64,000 nucleotides of DNA, from assembly GCF_049316285.1 (NCBI RefSeq), contig NZ_JBMOXA010000012.1, positions 124,001-188,000 on the forward strand. Reading direction: 5' to 3'. Source of the DNA: Rhodoferax_B sp049316285 (lineage in GTDB: Bacteria > Pseudomonadota > Gammaproteobacteria > Burkholderiales > Burkholderiaceae_C). This document shows, piece after piece, positions 52,878 to 60,463 of the stretch (the first letter of the stretch is position 1; each line of letters starts with the position of its first letter). The notes under the pieces are model-generated. The model did not search any database. It saw only the letters and a list, made by a program, of their open reading frames with translations, and was not told the DNA's origin. Made by a program: the position numbers and the translations under genes.

Positions 52878-53795
52878 TCAAAGCTCTTTCCGGATATCGA
52901 CCATACGCGTGAGGGCGAAGATGATCATCAGCACAACGGTCAACAAGATCATGGCGTTGGCAGCGGCCAGCGGAAACTGCAGATAAGAAGTCTGCACCTG
53001 GATGATCTTGCCCACCGACGCGATTTGCTGGCCCCCCATCACACCAATGGTGACGAAGTCGCCCATGACGATGGTGATGACAAAAATGGAGCCGATGATG
53101 ATGCCGGTGCGCGACAACGGAATGATCACGTTCCACAGTGTTTGCCAGCCGCTGGCGCCGCTGTCGTTGGCAGCTTCGAGCAGGCTGCGGTCTATACGCA
53201 TCATCGAGTTGAAGATGGGCACGATCATGAACATGGTGTAGAGGTGCACAAAGGCCAGCGTGACCGAGAAGTCAGAGAACAACAACCACTCTATGGGGGT
53301 ATCGACCACCCCAATGCTGACCAGGGTCTGGTTCACCAAACCATTGCGCCCCAGCAGCGGCACCCAGGAAATCATGCGGATGACGTTGGAGGTCCAGAAC
53401 GGAATGGTGCACAACACAAACAGCAAGGTTTGCATGCCCTGCGAGCGCACATGGAAGGCCAGAAAATAAGCCACAGCAAAACCCACAACCAGCGTGATCA
53501 GCCACACCAGAAAACTGAACTTGAGTGTGGACAAATAGGTTTTGAGCGTGACACACAACTCGGCCGTGTTGCCACAGCCGTCAAAAATCGAAATGTAGTT
53601 TTTGAACGTGAAGCCCGGCAGCAAATCGTATTCATTAAAGTCCCAAAAACTGACCATCAAGATCAGCGCCAGCGGGATCAAGAAGAACAATACAAACACC
53701 AGCGTCAGCGGCGCGGCCTGCCACCAAGCCGACAAACTACGCCCCGGCGCAGAAGTGGCTTGACCCGATGGCGGTGGTGCTGCAGTTGAACTCAT
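52878..53795 (-). CDS. PotB-type ABC permease
   Basis: A 305-residue permease with six helices, a large loop between helices 1 and 2 typical of PotB/YdcU, and an EAA loop (L-L-E-A-A-N-D-S-G-A). It is the first permease of the Pot-type importer. The ATG at 53795 (M-S-S-T-A-A-P-P) was preferred to an in-frame start 12 bases upstream. It is flanked by repeat copies 2 and 3. Confidence 0.88.
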   Translation of the reverse strand: MSSTAAPPPSGQATSAPGRSLSAWWQAAPLTLVFVLFFLIPLALILMVSFWDFNEYDLLPGFTFKNYISIFDGCGNTAELCVTLKTYLSTLKFSFLVWLITLVVGFAVAYFLAFHVRSQGMQTLLFVLCTIPFWTSNVIRMISWVPLLGRNGLVNQTLVSIGVVDTPIEWLLFSDFSVTLAFVHLYTMFMIVPIFNSMMRIDRSLLEAANDSGASGWQTLWNVIIPLSRTGIIIGSIFVITIVMGDFVTIGVMGGQQIASVGKIIQVQTSYLQFPLAAANAMILLTVVLMIIFALTRMVDIRKEL

Positions 53796-53889
53796 AAACA
53801 CTCTCAAATAAACACACGAACCAAAAGATCAACGGACCGAAATGGACACCCCTGTCCCCGGGCAAGCGCAGCGAAGCACCTATATCGGG

Positions 53890-53978
53890 ACATCGCGGAA
53901 CTCGCTTTGCCAGGCCGCAGATGTCGCCCCCTTTAGGGGGTTGGCGTAGCGACACGCAGTGCGCGAAGACTGGGGGTG
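53890..53978. repeat. Structured intercistronic repeat, copy 3
   Basis: An 89-bp copy that starts 12 bp after the PotD-type stop. The outer stem is ACATC/GATGT, the middle stem GCGG/CCGC, and the apical stem CTCGC-TTT-GCCAG carries one mismatch. The second hairpin has CCCC/GGGG arms with a changed loop. It keeps the same orientation to transcription as the other two copies. Confidence 0.82.
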
Positions 53979-53990
53979 AATTTGTAGACG

Positions 53991-55274
53991 CTACGCGGCT
54001 ACAAATTCATTCCATTTCGTCACCATGTAGTTGTTTTCATCCATCACCGCGTTCCAGCAGGCGATGCCACCCATGCGTGATTCGTAGCTGCCACCGTCGC
54101 GCACCGCACCGGCCTTGGCCAACACGTCGCCGTTCGGGCTCTTGATGTCCTGGCTTGCGGCTTTGCCTTCCATCCAGTAGGCCCACTCGTAGGCTTCCAT
54201 CTTGGCCTTGGCGGTTTCCAGCACGGCGCTGTAATAACCCTGGCGGTTGAGGTAGGCGCCGGCCCAGCCGTCGAGGAACCAGTTGATGAATTCGTAGGCG
54301 CCGTCGAGCTTGCGGCCAGACAAGGTGGCGGGCAAACCAAAGCCTGCGGCCCAGGCGCGATAACCTTCTTTCAAAGGCTGGAAGTTGCAGGCGATGCCCT
54401 TGGTGCGCACAGCGGTCACGGCCGGGCTCCACATCGACTGGATCACCACTTCGCCCGAGGACATCAGGTTCACCGACTCGTTGAAGTCTTTCCACAGCGC
54501 ACGGAACTGGCCGGCCTTCTTGGCTTCAATCAGGGTCTTGATCGTCAGATCAATTTCCTTCTTGGTCATGTTGCCCTTGTCGGGGTACTTGTAGATGCCC
54601 TTGGCTTCGACCACCATCGCCGCATCCATGATGCCGATGGATGGGATGTTCAGGATGGCGGCTTTGCCCTTGAACTCGGGGTTGAGCAATTCGGCCCAGG
54701 AGTCAATGGGGAGCTTGATCAGGTCGGGGCGAATGCCCAGCGTGTCGGCGTTGTACACGGTGGGAATCAGCGACATGAATTGCGTCGGGCTCTTGGCGAA
54801 GACCTTGGACTTTTCACCTTCCAGAAAGATCACTTTCTTCGGTGCCGTGCCTTGGTCGCCCACGGCCTTGCCGGCCACGGTGCCGGTGGTGAACAGCGTG
54901 GTGATCTTGTCGGCGTTTTTGATGCGCTTGGTGTCTATGCCCTTCAGGTTGCCCGTGGGCACGATCTTCTTCAGCGAGAAATATTCGGTGTCTATCAGAT
55001 CGAAGCTATTGGGTGCGGTGACGGCGCGCTTGGTCACGTCGTCGGTGGTCACGGCCACGTACTGAATTTCAATGCCGGTGTCGGCCTTGAATTTTTCGGC
55101 AATGGCCTTGTCCTGGTTCACCGCCGTGCCCAGGTAACGCAGCACAATTTTTTCTTGCGCGTGGATGGCAGGGAAAGCGCCTGCCGCCAGAATGCCGGCC
55201 GTGCCTTTGAGCAGGGAACGGCGCTGCACGCCAGTGGCAACGGATTCGGAAACTTCTGGGCGATCGTCAGACAT
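53991..55274 (-). CDS. PotD-like ABC substrate-binding protein
   Basis: A 427-residue periplasmic binding protein with a twin-arginine signal (Q-R-R-S-L-L-K-G-T-A-G, about 17-27) ending A-I-H-A-Q. The core resembles PotD/YdcS proteins: D-T-E-Y-F-S-L-K-K, the W-A-E-L-L-N-P-E-F-K-G-K-A segment, and G-Y-Y-S-A-V-L near the end. The ligand may be a polyamine or other small cationic compound; this is inferred from family only. GAGGAG precedes the ATG. Confidence 0.88.
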   Translation of the reverse strand: MSDDRPEVSESVATGVQRRSLLKGTAGILAAGAFPAIHAQEKIVLRYLGTAVNQDKAIAEKFKADTGIEIQYVAVTTDDVTKRAVTAPNSFDLIDTEYFSLKKIVPTGNLKGIDTKRIKNADKITTLFTTGTVAGKAVGDQGTAPKKVIFLEGEKSKVFAKSPTQFMSLIPTVYNADTLGIRPDLIKLPIDSWAELLNPEFKGKAAILNIPSIGIMDAAMVVEAKGIYKYPDKGNMTKKEIDLTIKTLIEAKKAGQFRALWKDFNESVNLMSSGEVVIQSMWSPAVTAVRTKGIACNFQPLKEGYRAWAAGFGLPATLSGRKLDGAYEFINWFLDGWAGAYLNRQGYYSAVLETAKAKMEAYEWAYWMEGKAASQDIKSPNGDVLAKAGAVRDGGSYESRMGGIACWNAVMDENNYMVTKWNEFVAA

Positions 55275-55329
55275 GGTGAGGACTCCTCGGGTTGATAAAA
55301 CAGATGGGGAACTACAGGTTTAGAAAAGC

Positions 55330-56436
55330 TCAGGCCACGGCATGAGCCACTTGTGGCGCGGCCACGGGTGGCGCCTGCAGCGCCGGGCCGGACAACACAT
55401 GTGCGGCCTCAATCGCCCAGGCCATGGCCACCGCTTCGCCAACCTGGAACGGACGCGCCGCAAATTGCGCTTCGGACACCATCACCGAGAACTCGGCGGT
55501 GGAATGCGCAGCGTGGGCGATGCCACTTTTTTGCAGGCCCAGCAGCACATAGGTGCCTTGGTATTCGACGTCGCTGATCACGGCATCGAGGTGGTGCATG
55601 TGCGCCGGCACAAGGGTGTCGGCCGGGATGATTTGGGTGTGGTCGGTGCGCACGCCGATCTTGCCGTTCGATCGCTCAATGACGTTGTGGCCCCCCATGA
55701 AGCGCGCCACAAATTCGCTGTGCGGGCGGTTGTAGACCTCGTGTGGTGAGCCCACCTGTTCAATCAGCCCATGGTTCATCACCACCATGGTGTCGGCCAA
55801 GGCCATGGCTTCTTCTTGCGAGTGGGTGACGTGGATAAAGGTCAGGCCCAGCTCCTTTTGCCAACGGCGCAATTCGGCACGCATCTGTATGCGCAGAAAG
55901 GGGTCTAGTGCGGAAAGTGGCTCGTCGAGCAACAGCACTTTGGGCTGGGTGATCAAGGCGCGCGCCAAGGCCACACGTTGTTGTTGGCCACCGGAGAGTT
56001 CTGCTGGTTTGCGTTCCGCCAAATGCCCCATGGCCACACGTTCCAGCAAGTCCTTGGCCTGCTGCGTGCGCTTGGGTTTATCCACACCCTTCATCTTCAA
56101 GCTGAAGGCCACGTTGTCCAACGCCGAGAGATGTGGAAACAGCGCAAAACTCTGGAACATCATGGCCGTGCCACGTTCGGCCGCGGGCAGATCGGTGATG
56201 TTGCGGTTCTCCAGCAGGATGTCGCCGCTGCTCACCGACTCGTGTCCCGCAATCATGCGCAGCGTGGTGCTTTTGCCGCAGCCCGAAGGCCCGAGCAAGC
56301 AGCAGTAGCTGCCGCTGGCAATGCGCAAATTGATGCTGTCCACCGCCGGCTTGCCCTGAGCGTAGCGCTTGGTCAGGGCAACAATTTCGATGGCCGACGG
56401 TGATGGGGGGGAGGATGGCGACGGGGTGGCTTGCAT
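55330..56436 (-). CDS. PotA-type ABC ATP-binding protein
   Basis: A 368-residue ATPase with Walker A G-P-S-G-C-G-K-S-T, Q-loop F-Q-S-F-A-L-F-P-H, signature L-S-G-G-Q-Q-Q-R, Walker B V-L-L-L-D-E-P and switch His V-T-H-S-Q-E-E-A, plus a C-terminal TOBE-like domain (about 270-350). It is the first gene of the bottom-strand order ATPase, binding protein, permease, permease, GntR. The ATG at 56436 is favoured because the 21-residue upstream extension (Cys/His-rich) is atypical. Confidence 0.9.
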   Translation of the reverse strand: MQATPSPSSPPSPSAIEIVALTKRYAQGKPAVDSINLRIASGSYCCLLGPSGCGKSTTLRMIAGHESVSSGDILLENRNITDLPAAERGTAMMFQSFALFPHLSALDNVAFSLKMKGVDKPKRTQQAKDLLERVAMGHLAERKPAELSGGQQQRVALARALITQPKVLLLDEPLSALDPFLRIQMRAELRRWQKELGLTFIHVTHSQEEAMALADTMVVMNHGLIEQVGSPHEVYNRPHSEFVARFMGGHNVIERSNGKIGVRTDHTQIIPADTLVPAHMHHLDAVISDVEYQGTYVLLGLQKSGIAHAAHSTAEFSVMVSEAQFAARPFQVGEAVAMAWAIEAAHVLSGPALQAPPVAAPQVAHAVA

Positions 56437-56731
56437 GCAGACCGCATCGCAAACATCGTGCCAGCAATGTGTGCAAGCTTTAGCCCATATTGCGTACAAA
56501 TTGCACTCATTTCGTGCGCAAGCAGTACGTCGCTGCTCGCTTTTTTTGGTGTGTGATCTGCGCGGTCCTTAGCCGATTGCAGCGCAACTCATGCAATGAA
56601 ACGAGATTTGAGCAAATTTACGGCCAATTTAACGACACATACGAATCATTTTGCTTACATATCTTGCAAGTCTGGGTGTTTTTTTGCCGCTCACAAATCC
56701 GTAGCATGAACTGCTTTATGGAGGTAACCCC

Positions 56732-57301
56732 GTGGCATTGCAATCCCCTTTCTTCAATAAGCGTGAAACCGAATCGGCTGGCATCCGTCCTCTGGGTGGA
56801 AGTGGCAACGGCACATCGGTGCTCGGTTCTTCATTGCCGCACAGTGCACCAAGCTTGTCACCGGCCCCGGCGCACAACAACCTCGCACCCGCGTCGACCG
56901 CCAGCACCCATCACAACAGCAACAACGCCAAAGAAGGTGGCAGCAAGCTGACGGTAGGCCCGAACATCAAACTCAAAGGTGTGGAAATCACCGACTGCGA
57001 CACCCTGGTGGTGGAAGGCCTGGTTGAAGCCACCATGGATTCGCGCCTCATGCAGATCGCTGAAATGGGCGCTTTCAAAGGCTCGGCAGAAATCGACATT
57101 GCCGAGATCCACGGCGAGTTTGATGGTGAACTGACGGTGCGCGAGAAGCTGGTGATTTATGCCACGGGCAAAGTCACCGGCAAGATTCGCTACGGCAAGG
57201 TGGTGATAGAAGAAGGTGGGCAACTCTCGGGCGAAATCACCTTCGGCACTAGCGTACCTGCAGCCCGCAGCAGCAAACCTGTGCTTGCCGCAACGGCTTG
57301 A
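56732..57301 (+). CDS. Bactofilin (polymer-forming cytoskeletal protein)
   Basis: A 189-residue bactofilin. A disordered Ser/Asn/His-rich N-terminus (1-72) precedes the beta-helical core (about 73-170) with G-P-N-I-K-L-K-G-V-E-I, V-V-E-G-L-V and G-E-F-D-G-E-L-T-V-R repeats. Bactofilins polymerise without nucleotides and organise cell-wall, envelope or chromosome-partition functions. GGAGGT six bases before the GTG at 56732 fixes the start. The origin-like region begins 2 kb downstream. Confidence 0.9.
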   Translation: MALQSPFFNKRETESAGIRPLGGSGNGTSVLGSSLPHSAPSLSPAPAHNNLAPASTASTHHNSNNAKEGGSKLTVGPNIKLKGVEITDCDTLVVEGLVEATMDSRLMQIAEMGAFKGSAEIDIAEIHGEFDGELTVREKLVIYATGKVTGKIRYGKVVIEEGGQLSGEITFGTSVPAARSSKPVLAATA

Positions 57302-57726
57302 ATTTTTGACACACGGCAGCCGGCATGGTCTTGCCGGTGCTGTGATACCGCACCTGGCTTGCTAGCCGACATCCATTGGTCAGGCAAGCTTCTTGGCTTC
57401 ACGCAGCCAGCGCAAACCGGTCGAGATGTATGCCAGGTCTGCGGGCAGGACAAGGCTTCTTCTCACTACCTGCCTGATCACCGACGACAAATGACTTTGG
57501 CTTGTTCGCAGCAATCAGGGCTCACAAGCAAAACCCGGCCACTTCCACCTCACACTGACAAAACCAGACTAGCGCACAAGTGCACGCATCTGGGCCTGCC
57601 GCTTTTTTCTGGGCGTTTGTCACAATGCCTGGTCGATTACGCATTGGCCCTGAGTCCGTGCAATCGCTCCGGCTGGCTCTATGGGGACAGCACCTCACGC
57701 GCTTAACTTAAATCCAGGTGTCCGCA
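57302..57726. other. Intergenic region between bactofilin and hydrolase genes
   Basis: No confident gene. A weak inverted repeat follows the bactofilin stop but lacks a T-run. A bottom-strand frame from a GTG at 57481 to a TGA at 57380 encodes 33 residues with protein-like character (L-V-L-P-A-D-L-A-Y-I-S-T-G-L-R-W-L-R) and no ribosome site. It may be a gene remnant or a small protein. Confidence 0.4.
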
Positions 57727-58509
57727 GTGAAAGATGCACTACACATCGCCAGTCCTGGCGGTCCGCTCTATGTAGAGATTTTCAAAGGGACCCAGCACGA
57801 CCCCGCGATGCCGCCCTTGATCCTGTTGCACGACTCACTGGGCTGTATTTCCCTGTGGCGCGACTTTCCTGAGAAGCTTGCCCAGGCCTGCGGGCGTTCG
57901 GTCGTGGCATATGACCGCCTTGGCTTCGGTCAATCGGCGCCTCACCCGGCTAGTCTGCCCATGGACTTCATACCACTTGAAGCCCAAACCAACTTCAAGG
58001 CTGTGGTGGAGCATCTTGGCATCCAGCAGTTCGCCCTTTTGGGCCACAGTGTCGGTGGCGGGATGGCGCTGGCCGTTGCCGCCGCATTTGCTGCGCGTTG
58101 TCGCGCGGTCATCACCGAATCTGCACAAACCTTTGTCGAGGACCGTACCTTGGCGGGTATTGCCAGAGCCCGGCAAGACTTCTTGACGGATGGCCAAATG
58201 CAGCGGCTTGCCAAATACCATGGGGAGAAGGCAGGCTGGGTACTCGACGCCTGGGTGGACACCTGGCTTTCGCCAAGTTTCCGGGACTGGAGCTTGGACC
58301 AGGTACTGCCATCGGTGCGCTGTCCCGTGCTGGCCCTTCATGGAACAGAAGACGAATACGGCAGCAGTGCACATCCACAGCGGATTCAAGCATCGGCCGG
58401 TGGCGCTGTCACCATTCAACTGATGCCCGGTGTGGGCCACGTTCCGCACCGGGAGCAAGAGGCGCACGTCATCGCCCTGGTGCGCGATTTCCTGGCAACA
58501 GCGGTATAG
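57727..58509 (+). CDS. Alpha/beta hydrolase
   Basis: A 260-residue alpha/beta-hydrolase with the nucleophile elbow G-H-S-V-G-G (Ser about 106), oxyanion region L-L-H-D-S-L-G near 35, an acid in H-G-T-E-D-E-Y, and the catalytic His in G-V-G-H-V-P-H. The substrate is unknown; C-C hydrolases and esterases share this layout. A GTG at 57727 is preceded by AGG at a suitable distance; an in-frame GTG at 57718 is possible. Confidence 0.85.
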   Translation: MKDALHIASPGGPLYVEIFKGTQHDPAMPPLILLHDSLGCISLWRDFPEKLAQACGRSVVAYDRLGFGQSAPHPASLPMDFIPLEAQTNFKAVVEHLGIQQFALLGHSVGGGMALAVAAAFAARCRAVITESAQTFVEDRTLAGIARARQDFLTDGQMQRLAKYHGEKAGWVLDAWVDTWLSPSFRDWSLDQVLPSVRCPVLALHGTEDEYGSSAHPQRIQASAGGAVTIQLMPGVGHVPHREQEAHVIALVRDFLATAV

Positions 58510-58573
58510 CAACCAGAAAGCCTTGGCTCCCTGTCCACTGGGATTGGCACAGATGCCAGGCCGGCCAGCGGCT

Positions 58574-58984
58574 TCAGGCGTGACAGGTTTTACCGGACAA
58601 ACCTGCCAGGTCGTCCAGGATGGGGCACTCGGGCCGGGCGTCTCCGTGACAGTGCTGCAGCAAATTTTGCAGGCTACGCTGCATGGTTTGCATGGCCGCT
58701 ATGCGTTCACCCAACACGTCCACATGTTGTTGGGCGATACGTTTGACCTGTTCGCTGGCGCGGGCCCGGTCTTGCCACAAGCCCACCAACTCCGCAATTT
58801 CCGCCATGGAAAAGCCCAGACTGCGCGCTCGTTTGATGAACCGCAGGGTATTGACCTCCACCTCGCTGTAGCGGCGGTAGCCATTGTCGCTACGGGTCAC
58901 CGCAGGTAACAGTCCCAGCGACTCGTAGTGCCGCACCATCTTGGCCGAAATACCGCTGGCTGCGGCGGCCTGGCCAATGTTCAT
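58574..58984 (-). CDS. cueR: Cu(I)-responsive MerR regulator CueR
   Basis: A 136-residue MerR-family activator. It has an N-terminal winged helix-turn-helix (1-70), a dimerisation helix (about 80-108), Ser77 which marks monovalent-ion sensors, and the metal-binding pair Cys112 and Cys120 with seven residues between, the same numbering as E. coli CueR. On Cu(I) binding it twists promoters with 19-bp spacers into an active form. Two such promoters face copZ and copA here. It is 34 bp downstream of copZ on the same strand. Confidence 0.93.
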   Translation of the reverse strand: MNIGQAAAASGISAKMVRHYESLGLLPAVTRSDNGYRRYSEVEVNTLRFIKRARSLGFSMAEIAELVGLWQDRARASEQVKRIAQQHVDVLGERIAAMQTMQRSLQNLLQHCHGDARPECPILDDLAGLSGKTCHA

Positions 58985-59018
58985 GGAGAGCGTCGCCGCC
59001 CCAGGGGAAGATTGGATT

Positions 59019-59216
59019 TCAGGCTGCAACGTTATACCCCTCGTCGGCAATCGCCTGGGCCAACAAGGCACGCGGCTGTGTGGATTCAATTTCCACCTGG
59101 CCACTGGCCAGACTCACTTTTACCTGGGCTTGTGGATCGAGTTGTTGCACGGCTTGTTTCACCGCACGTTCACAGTGTCCACAGCTCATGCCCGTGACTT
59201 GAAAAAGATGTTGCAT
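59019..59216 (-). CDS. copZ: Copper chaperone CopZ (HMA domain)
   Basis: A 65-residue ferredoxin-like HMA protein with the G-M-S-C-G-H-C metal motif (Cys12, Cys15). It binds Cu(I) and hands it to the CopA exporter or CueR. The ATG at 59216 gives the exact family length. It is transcribed with cueR from the CueR-type promoter at 59252-59282. Confidence 0.93.
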   Translation of the reverse strand: MQHLFQVTGMSCGHCERAVKQAVQQLDPQAQVKVSLASGQVEIESTQPRALLAQAIADEGYNVAA

Positions 59217-59251
59217 GGCATCGACTCGTTTCAAAACTGAGAGAAGCCTCA

Positions 59252-59282
59252 AGCATAAACCTTCCCATGATGGAAAGGTCAA
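59252..59282 (-). promoter_or_regulatory. CueR-dependent promoter of copZ-cueR
   Basis: Bottom strand: -35 TTGACC (59282-59277), a 19-bp spacer, and -10 TATGCT (59257-59252). The spacer region holds the dyad ACCTTCCC ... GGAAAGGT (59259-59279), the CueR operator type. The overlong 19-bp spacer is diagnostic of MerR-family activation. A start site about 30 bp before the copZ ATG is expected. Confidence 0.88.
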
Positions 59283-59314
59283 GGCCAGCCACAACACCTA
59301 AAACGCAGCAGATA

Positions 59315-59545
59315 AGCCTGTGGATAGTTCGCGCATAAGCCAAGGCTTATCCACAGGCTGTGTTGACGACACAAAGTTGTTCAGTTTTCTGATGCAAACA
59401 GAAAGCGCACTCGCGCACACCTTTGGAGGCAGCTTAAGTGGCTGATTTTTCTGAAGAAAAGAGACTTACCCACAACCGGGCTCGACCCTTACTACTACTA
59501 CTATGTATTAATAATGAATATAGAGAAGAGATAAGAACAACTTCC
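59315..59545 (+). repeat. Origin module copy 1
   Basis: Contains, in order, TGTGGATAG, TTATCCACA, CAAACAGAAAGCGCACTC (59395-59412), TTACCCACA, the trio run (59489-59505), the AT-rich tract (59502-59535) and AACAACTTCC. Every landmark recurs exactly 750 bp later in copy 2. Confidence 0.88.
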
Positions 59546-60064
59546 CCAAGCCGAAAAATCGGTGGCAGCTGTTTTTCGTGGTTATTCAGATCGCTCTAGC
59601 CCAGCAGCAGATAGGGGAAATCAGGTGCTCACACACCCATGTGGCGAGCTTTGGGCCGAAAGAGACCCGTCCGTCAGCCAAAAAGGGCGGAATCCATGGC
59701 CGAATCGGTCAAAAAAACACGGTCCTGGGGTCGGTCGGCGTCGTTGTGAACGGTGTTGCTGAGCAGAAAGACCGCACCTAGGCAACAAGCCATACGTTTT
59801 TTCGCGTGCCTACCGGTCGAGGTCGGCTTGTGGGTCGATGCAATCGGCGCGGTCTTGTTCGGTCTTTTGCAAACAGCGGTGAGGGCGCAACCCATCAAAA
59901 GTAGACGCGCAGCGGATGTCAAAGCTCTAACAGCCGGCTTGGTGCGAGCTCCCGGTGGATTCGGCCGTGTTTTACGGCTTGGAACCCGGCCGCTGCGGCT
60001 GAAAACGTATTCAAAACGACCGCAGGGACTGTTTTAGAGCTTTTTCGCGACGTCCCCATGCACA

Positions 60065-60297
60065 AGCTTGTGGATAGTTTTGGCACAAGCCGAGGTTTAT
60101 CCACAGTGAAAAGCCAAAAGCCTCAGTTGTCCCCGTCCAAGGTACAAACAGAAAGCGCACTCACCCACATGCTGGCGGCATAGCCAAGTGTTTGTTTTGA
60201 CGGGGAAAAGTTGGCTTATCCACAGAAGAGGCCAAGCCTTACTACTACTACTATGTATTTATAAATTCATTTAAGAAGAAGAGAGAGAACAACTTCC
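60065..60297 (+). repeat. Origin module copy 2
   Basis: Same landmark order as copy 1: TGTGGATAG (60069), TTATCCACA (60097), CAAACAGAAAGCGCACTC (60145-60162), TTATCCACA (60216-60224, perfect here), the trio run (60239-60255), the AT-rich tract (60252-60275) and AACAACTTCC. This copy has the better DnaA box next to the trios and is the stronger candidate unwinding site. Confidence 0.88.
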
Positions 60298-60370
60298 GCA
60301 GACCAGGAATCGACGTCTGAAACACGGTTTTTGAAAAATTTCTGCATCCTTTTGCTATATAAAAGTGAGC

Positions 60371-60384
60371 TATCTACGTAGATA
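60371..60384. promoter_or_regulatory. Perfect 14-bp palindrome between origin module 2 and copA
   Basis: TATCTACGTAGATA is fully self-complementary and sits in AT-rich DNA 74 bp after the second module and 43 bp before the copA -35. It could bind a dimeric protein. No family consensus was recognised. Confidence 0.5.
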
Positions 60385-60426
60385 AATTATGCGTAAAGTG
60401 CTTTTTCTTTTTAAAAAACCAGCGCT

Positions 60427-60457
60427 TTGACATTCACACGATGTCAAGGTTTACGCT
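60427..60457 (+). promoter_or_regulatory. CueR-type promoter of copA
   Basis: -35 TTGACA (60427-60432), a 19-bp spacer, -10 TACGCT (60452-60457). It aligns with the copZ promoter over its whole length, including AAGGTTTA before the -10 and CTTGAGGC after it. The dyad TTGACAT/ATGTCAA is somewhat different from the copZ operator. The expected transcription start falls on the copA ATG. Confidence 0.8.
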
Positions 60458-60463
60458 TGAGGC

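Larger units (their letters stand above)
59298..60463. other. Replication-origin-like region with two DnaA/DnaA-trio modules
   Basis: A 1.17-kb stretch with no convincing gene, between divergent copZ and copA. It has perfect TTATCCACA DnaA boxes at 59347, 60097 and 60216. Near-matches lie at 59319 and 60069 (bottom strand) and 59466 (TTACCCACA). Two DnaA-trio runs TTACTACTACTACTATG (59489, 60239) are each followed by an AT-rich tract and preceded by a box exactly 14 bp away. That order and polarity match the bacterial basal unwinding system. Whether it is the chromosome's active oriC cannot be proven here. Confidence 0.75.

Noticed and set aside
56510..56550. Hairpin AGCAG ... CTGCT followed by a T-run upstream of bactofilin
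   Set aside because: No top-strand gene ends before it, so a terminator role is unlikely. It may be chance or part of the promoter region.
59753..60037. Short frames between the two origin modules (59562-60037, both strands)
   Set aside because: No ribosome site, no protein character, and they read through a motif-rich non-coding spacer.
59489..60255. TAC-trinucleotide runs read as a microsatellite or CRISPR-like repeat
   Set aside because: The runs are only four units long, placed at fixed distance from DnaA boxes and followed by AT-rich DNA. They fit DnaA-trios far better. No spacer-repeat array exists.
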